Of a stretch of 64,000 nucleotides of DNA, positions 61,525 to 64,000 are shown in pieces. The position numbers were made by a program, and so were the translations under genes. Source of the DNA: Paracoccaceae bacterium Fryx2 (GTDB taxonomy: Bacteria; Pseudomonadota; Alphaproteobacteria; Rhodobacterales; Rhodobacteraceae); NCBI GenBank assembly GCA_032334235.1, contig JAVSGI010000005.1, forward strand, positions 496,001 through 560,000, read 5' to 3'. Below the pieces are notes generated by a model. That model saw nothing but the letters and a program-made list of their open reading frames with translations. It had not been told where the DNA came from and ran no database searches. Every line of letters starts with the position of its first letter. Position 1 is the first letter of the stretch.

Positions 61525-64000
61525 ATGCCGTCGCTGAACGATATCCGCTCGACCTTCCTCGACTTCTTTTCGCGCAACGGCCACCGGGTGGTGGAATCGA
61601 GCCCGCTCGTGCCGCGCAACGACCCGACGCTGATGTTCGCCAATTCCGGCATGGTGCAGTTCAAGAACTGCTTCACCGGGGTCGAGACGCGGGACTACAC
61701 GCGGGCGACCACGGCGCAGAAATGCGTGCGGGCGGGCGGCAAGCACAATGACCTCGACAATGTCGGCTATACGGCGCGCCACCATACCTTTTTCGAAATG
61801 CTTGGCAATTTCAGCTTCGGCGATTATTTCAAGTCGGAAGCGATCCCCTTTGCCTGGGAGCTTCTGACCAAGGACTACGGCATCGACAGGAGCAAGCTGC
61901 TGGTCACAGTCTATCACTCCGATGACGAGGCGGCGGCGATCTGGAAGAAGGTCGCGGGCCTGTCGGATGACCGCATCATCCGCATCGCCAGTGACGACAA
62001 CTTCTGGCGGATGGGCCCCACCGGACCCTGCGGCCCCTGCACCGAGATATTCTACGACCATGGCGACAGCATCTGGGGCGGCCCGCCGGGCAGCGCCGAT
62101 CAGGATGGCGACCGCTTCATCGAGATCTGGAACCTGGTGTTCATGCAGAACGAGCAGTTCGCCGATGGCACCATGGTCCCGCTGCCCAAGCAGAGCATCG
62201 ACACCGGCATGGGGCTGGAGCGGATCGGGGCGCTGTTGCAGGGCAAGCACGACAACTACGACACCGACCTGATGCGCAGCCTGATCGAGGCTTCGGCACA
62301 CGCGACCTCGACCGACCCCGACGGGCCGGGCAAGACGCACCACCGGGTGATCGCCGACCACCTGCGCTCGACCTCGTTCCTGATCGCCGACGGGGTGATG
62401 CCGTCGAACGAGGGGCGCGGTTATGTGTTGCGGCGCATCATGCGGCGGGCAATGCGCCACGCGCATCAGCTGGGCGCGCAGGACCCGGTGATGCACCGTC
62501 TGGTGCCCGCGCTGGTGCGGCAGATGGGGGCGGCCTATCCCGAACTCGTGCGGGCGCAGGCGCTGATCGAGGAAACGCTGCGGCTGGAAGAAACCCGTTT
62601 CCGCCAGACGCTGGAGCGGGGCCTGCATCTGCTGGCCGACGAGGTGGCGCGGATTCCGGAAGGCGCGGCGCTGCCGGGTGGCGCGGCGTTCAAGCTTTAC
62701 GACACCTATGGTTTTCCGCTCGATCTGACGCAGGACGCGCTGCGTGAACAGGGGCGAACGGTGGACATTGCGGGCTTTGACGCGGCGATGGCGGAACAGA
62801 AGGCCAAGGCGCGCGCCTCCTGGGCTGGTTCGGGCGAAACCGGCGATGCTGCGATCTGGTATCAGGTGTCCGAGGACCACGGCCCGTCGGAGTTTCTGGG
62901 CTACGATACCGAGGCGGCCGAGGGTCAGGTGCTGGCGCTGATGGTCGATGGTGCGCCTGCGAAAACAGCCGACGGCAAGGTGCAGATCGTGGTCAACCAG
63001 ACACCATTCTATGCCGAAAGCGGCGGGCAGGTCGGTGATCGGGGCTGGATACGGACCGAGACCGGCACGGCCGCCGTGTCCGACACGCGCAAGGCCGCGG
63101 GTGTGATCATCCATGTGGCCGAACTGATCGAGGGCACGATCGCCCTTGGCCAGCCCGCCAAGTTGGAGGTCGATCACCGCAACCGCGCCGCGATCCGGGC
63201 CAACCACTCCGCGACCCATCTCCTGAACGAGGCGCTGCGGCGCGCGCTTGGCGACCATGTGGCACAGCGCGGGTCGCTGAACGCGCACGACCGTCTGCGG
63301 TTCGATTTCAGCCATTCCAAGGCGCTGACGGCCGAGGAACGGGCGCAGGTGGAGGCCGAGGTCAACAGCTTCATCCGGCAGAACGGTCCGGTCGAAACCC
63401 GGGTTATGACACCCGATGATGCCCGCAGCCTTGGCGCGCAGGCGCTGTTCGGCGAGAAATACGGCGACGAGGTGCGGGTTGTGTCGATGGGCGTGCAGCC
63501 CGGGTCGGGCAAGGGCAGCGACGGCAAGACCTATTCGCTGGAGCTGTGCGGCGGCACCCATGTCGGGCGGCTGGGCGAGATCGGGTCGTTCCTGATCCTG
63601 TCGGAAAGCGCGTCCGCCTCGGGCATCCGGCGGATCGAGGCGATCACCGGCGAGGGCGTGCTGCGCGACGTGCGCGAGAACTACGCCCATCTTGAGGCGG
63701 CGAGTGCGGCGCTCGGGGCGGTTCCGGCCGAGCTTGCGGCGCGGATCAGGCTGCTGATGGCCGAACGCAAGGCGTTGCAGAACGAGGTGGCGCAACTGCG
63801 TCGCGAGGTGGCGATGGGCGGCGGCGGGGCCGGACCCGAGGCCCGCGAGATCGGCGGGGTCAAATTCATGGCGCAGGTGCTGACCGGGGTTTCCGGCAAG
63901 GATCTGCCGGGGCTGATCGACGAGATGAAGCTGCGGCTCGGCTCGGGTGCTGTGCTGCTGATCGCCGACACGGGCGGCAAGCCTGCGGTGGCGGCGGGGG
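61525..64000 (+). CDS. alaS: Alanine-tRNA ligase, 5' part
   Basis: The first ~825 codons of alaS; the gene runs off the window. The class II catalytic domain has motif 1-3 elements ([49 protein letters not shown]). The editing domain shows [15 protein letters not shown] and the zinc cysteine in [13 protein letters not shown]. The C-Ala domain has begun by the window edge ([20 protein letters not shown]). The ATG at 61525 gives [19 protein letters not shown], the standard N-terminus. No stop occurs before the window end. Confidence 0.97.
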   Translation, partial: MPSLNDIRSTFLDFFSRNGHRVVESSPLVPRNDPTLMFANSGMVQFKNCFTGVETRDYTRATTAQKCVRAGGKHNDLDNVGYTARHHTFFEMLGNFSFGDYFKSEAIPFAWELLTKDYGIDRSKLLVTVYHSDDEAAAIWKKVAGLSDDRIIRIASDDNFWRMGPTGPCGPCTEIFYDHGDSIWGGPPGSADQDGDRFIEIWNLVFMQNEQFADGTMVPLPKQSIDTGMGLERIGALLQGKHDNYDTDLMRSLIEASAHATSTDPDGPGKTHHRVIADHLRSTSFLIADGVMPSNEGRGYVLRRIMRRAMRHAHQLGAQDPVMHRLVPALVRQMGAAYPELVRAQALIEETLRLEETRFRQTLERGLHLLADEVARIPEGAALPGGAAFKLYDTYGFPLDLTQDALREQGRTVDIAGFDAAMAEQKAKARASWAGSGETGDAAIWYQVSEDHGPSEFLGYDTEAAEGQVLALMVDGAPAKTADGKVQIVVNQTPFYAESGGQVGDRGWIRTETGTAAVSDTRKAAGVIIHVAELIEGTIALGQPAKLEVDHRNRAAIRANHSATHLLNEALRRALGDHVAQRGSLNAHDRLRFDFSHSKALTAEERAQVEAEVNSFIRQNGPVETRVMTPDDARSLGAQALFGEKYGDEVRVVSMGVQPGSGKGSDGKTYSLELCGGTHVGRLGEIGSFLILSESASASGIRRIEAITGEGVLRDVRENYAHLEAASAALGAVPAELAARIRLLMAERKALQNEVAQLRREVAMGGGGAGPEAREIGGVKFMAQVLTGVSGKDLPGLIDEMKLRLGSGAVLLIADTGGKPAVAAG

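Noticed and set aside
60199-63795. Minus-strand open frame of almost 1200 codons opposite recA and alaS
   Set aside because: recA and alaS are unmistakable on the plus strand; the antisense translation is low-complexity and has no start context.

Overview
The window is high-GC DNA from an alphaproteobacterium, most likely a member of the Rhodobacteraceae (Rhodobacter/Paracoccus relatives). The evidence is the lptFGD-surA-pdxA-rsmA order, a cckA gene close to recA-alaS, a DUF4167 protein, a GAAC-N7-GAAC type SOS box at recA, and an aglEFGAK locus of the rhizobial/rhodobacterial type. Genus and species cannot be fixed from the sequence alone. I see no rRNA, tRNA, CRISPR array, insertion sequence or phage gene; almost everything looks like ordinary chromosome.

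Layout. 1-1650: the end of prmC and a DUF4167 protein with a hexapeptide repeat. 1681-9231 (minus): an envelope and housekeeping operon lptF-lptG-lptD-surA-pdxA-rsmA with overlapping or nearly overlapping stop/start pairs. 9405-15088: pepA-holC, then on the minus strand a membrane-anchored aspartic protease, marC and an ABC-F ATPase, then ndk. 15089-15935: a mostly non-coding stretch with twin hairpins, two terminators and one small gene. 15936-19177: a copper module (HMA chaperone, divergent copA-cueR, MerR-type promoter). 19279-19713: an NsrR-like Rrf2 repressor. 20457-31600: a complete glycogen operon glgP-glgB-glgC-glgA-glgX-pgm. 31612-32201: remains of an mttB-family gene. 32285-36431: a LuxR-type response regulator, a FIST-domain protein and a PAS hybrid histidine kinase. 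36540-40809: coxG-coxS-coxL-coxM of the form II (AYRGAGR) type. 40933-50833: an alpha-glucoside locus, with aglR-bglA-glk leftward and aglE-F-G-A-K rightward. 50979-53546: two very small genes, a FemAB/GNAT-like protein and a TDT-family transporter. 53607-57101: a class I glutamine amidotransferase, guaB and an RsmB-like methyltransferase. 57207-64000: cckA, a sulfotransferase, recA and the 5' part of alaS.

How the parts work together. The agl locus imports and hydrolyses alpha-glucosides and glucokinase phosphorylates the glucose; the glg operon stores and mobilises glucose as glycogen, with phosphoglucomutase joining the two. LacI-type palindromes of the same kind (core AAAGCGGTTT or AAAGCGCTTT) lie before glgP and before aglE/aglR, which suggests one LacI-family regulator controls storage and uptake together. 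CckA carries a perfect CtrA box (TTAA-N7-TTAA) upstream, a plausible feedback loop in the CckA-ChpT-CtrA phosphorelay.

The least described unit is the response regulator/FIST/hybrid kinase cassette, which resembles the NosP-NahK pairing but has no obvious target. Two other patterns deserve attention: a short motif found four times, each time in a convergent intergenic gap, and a perfect 16-bp stem between aglE and aglF.
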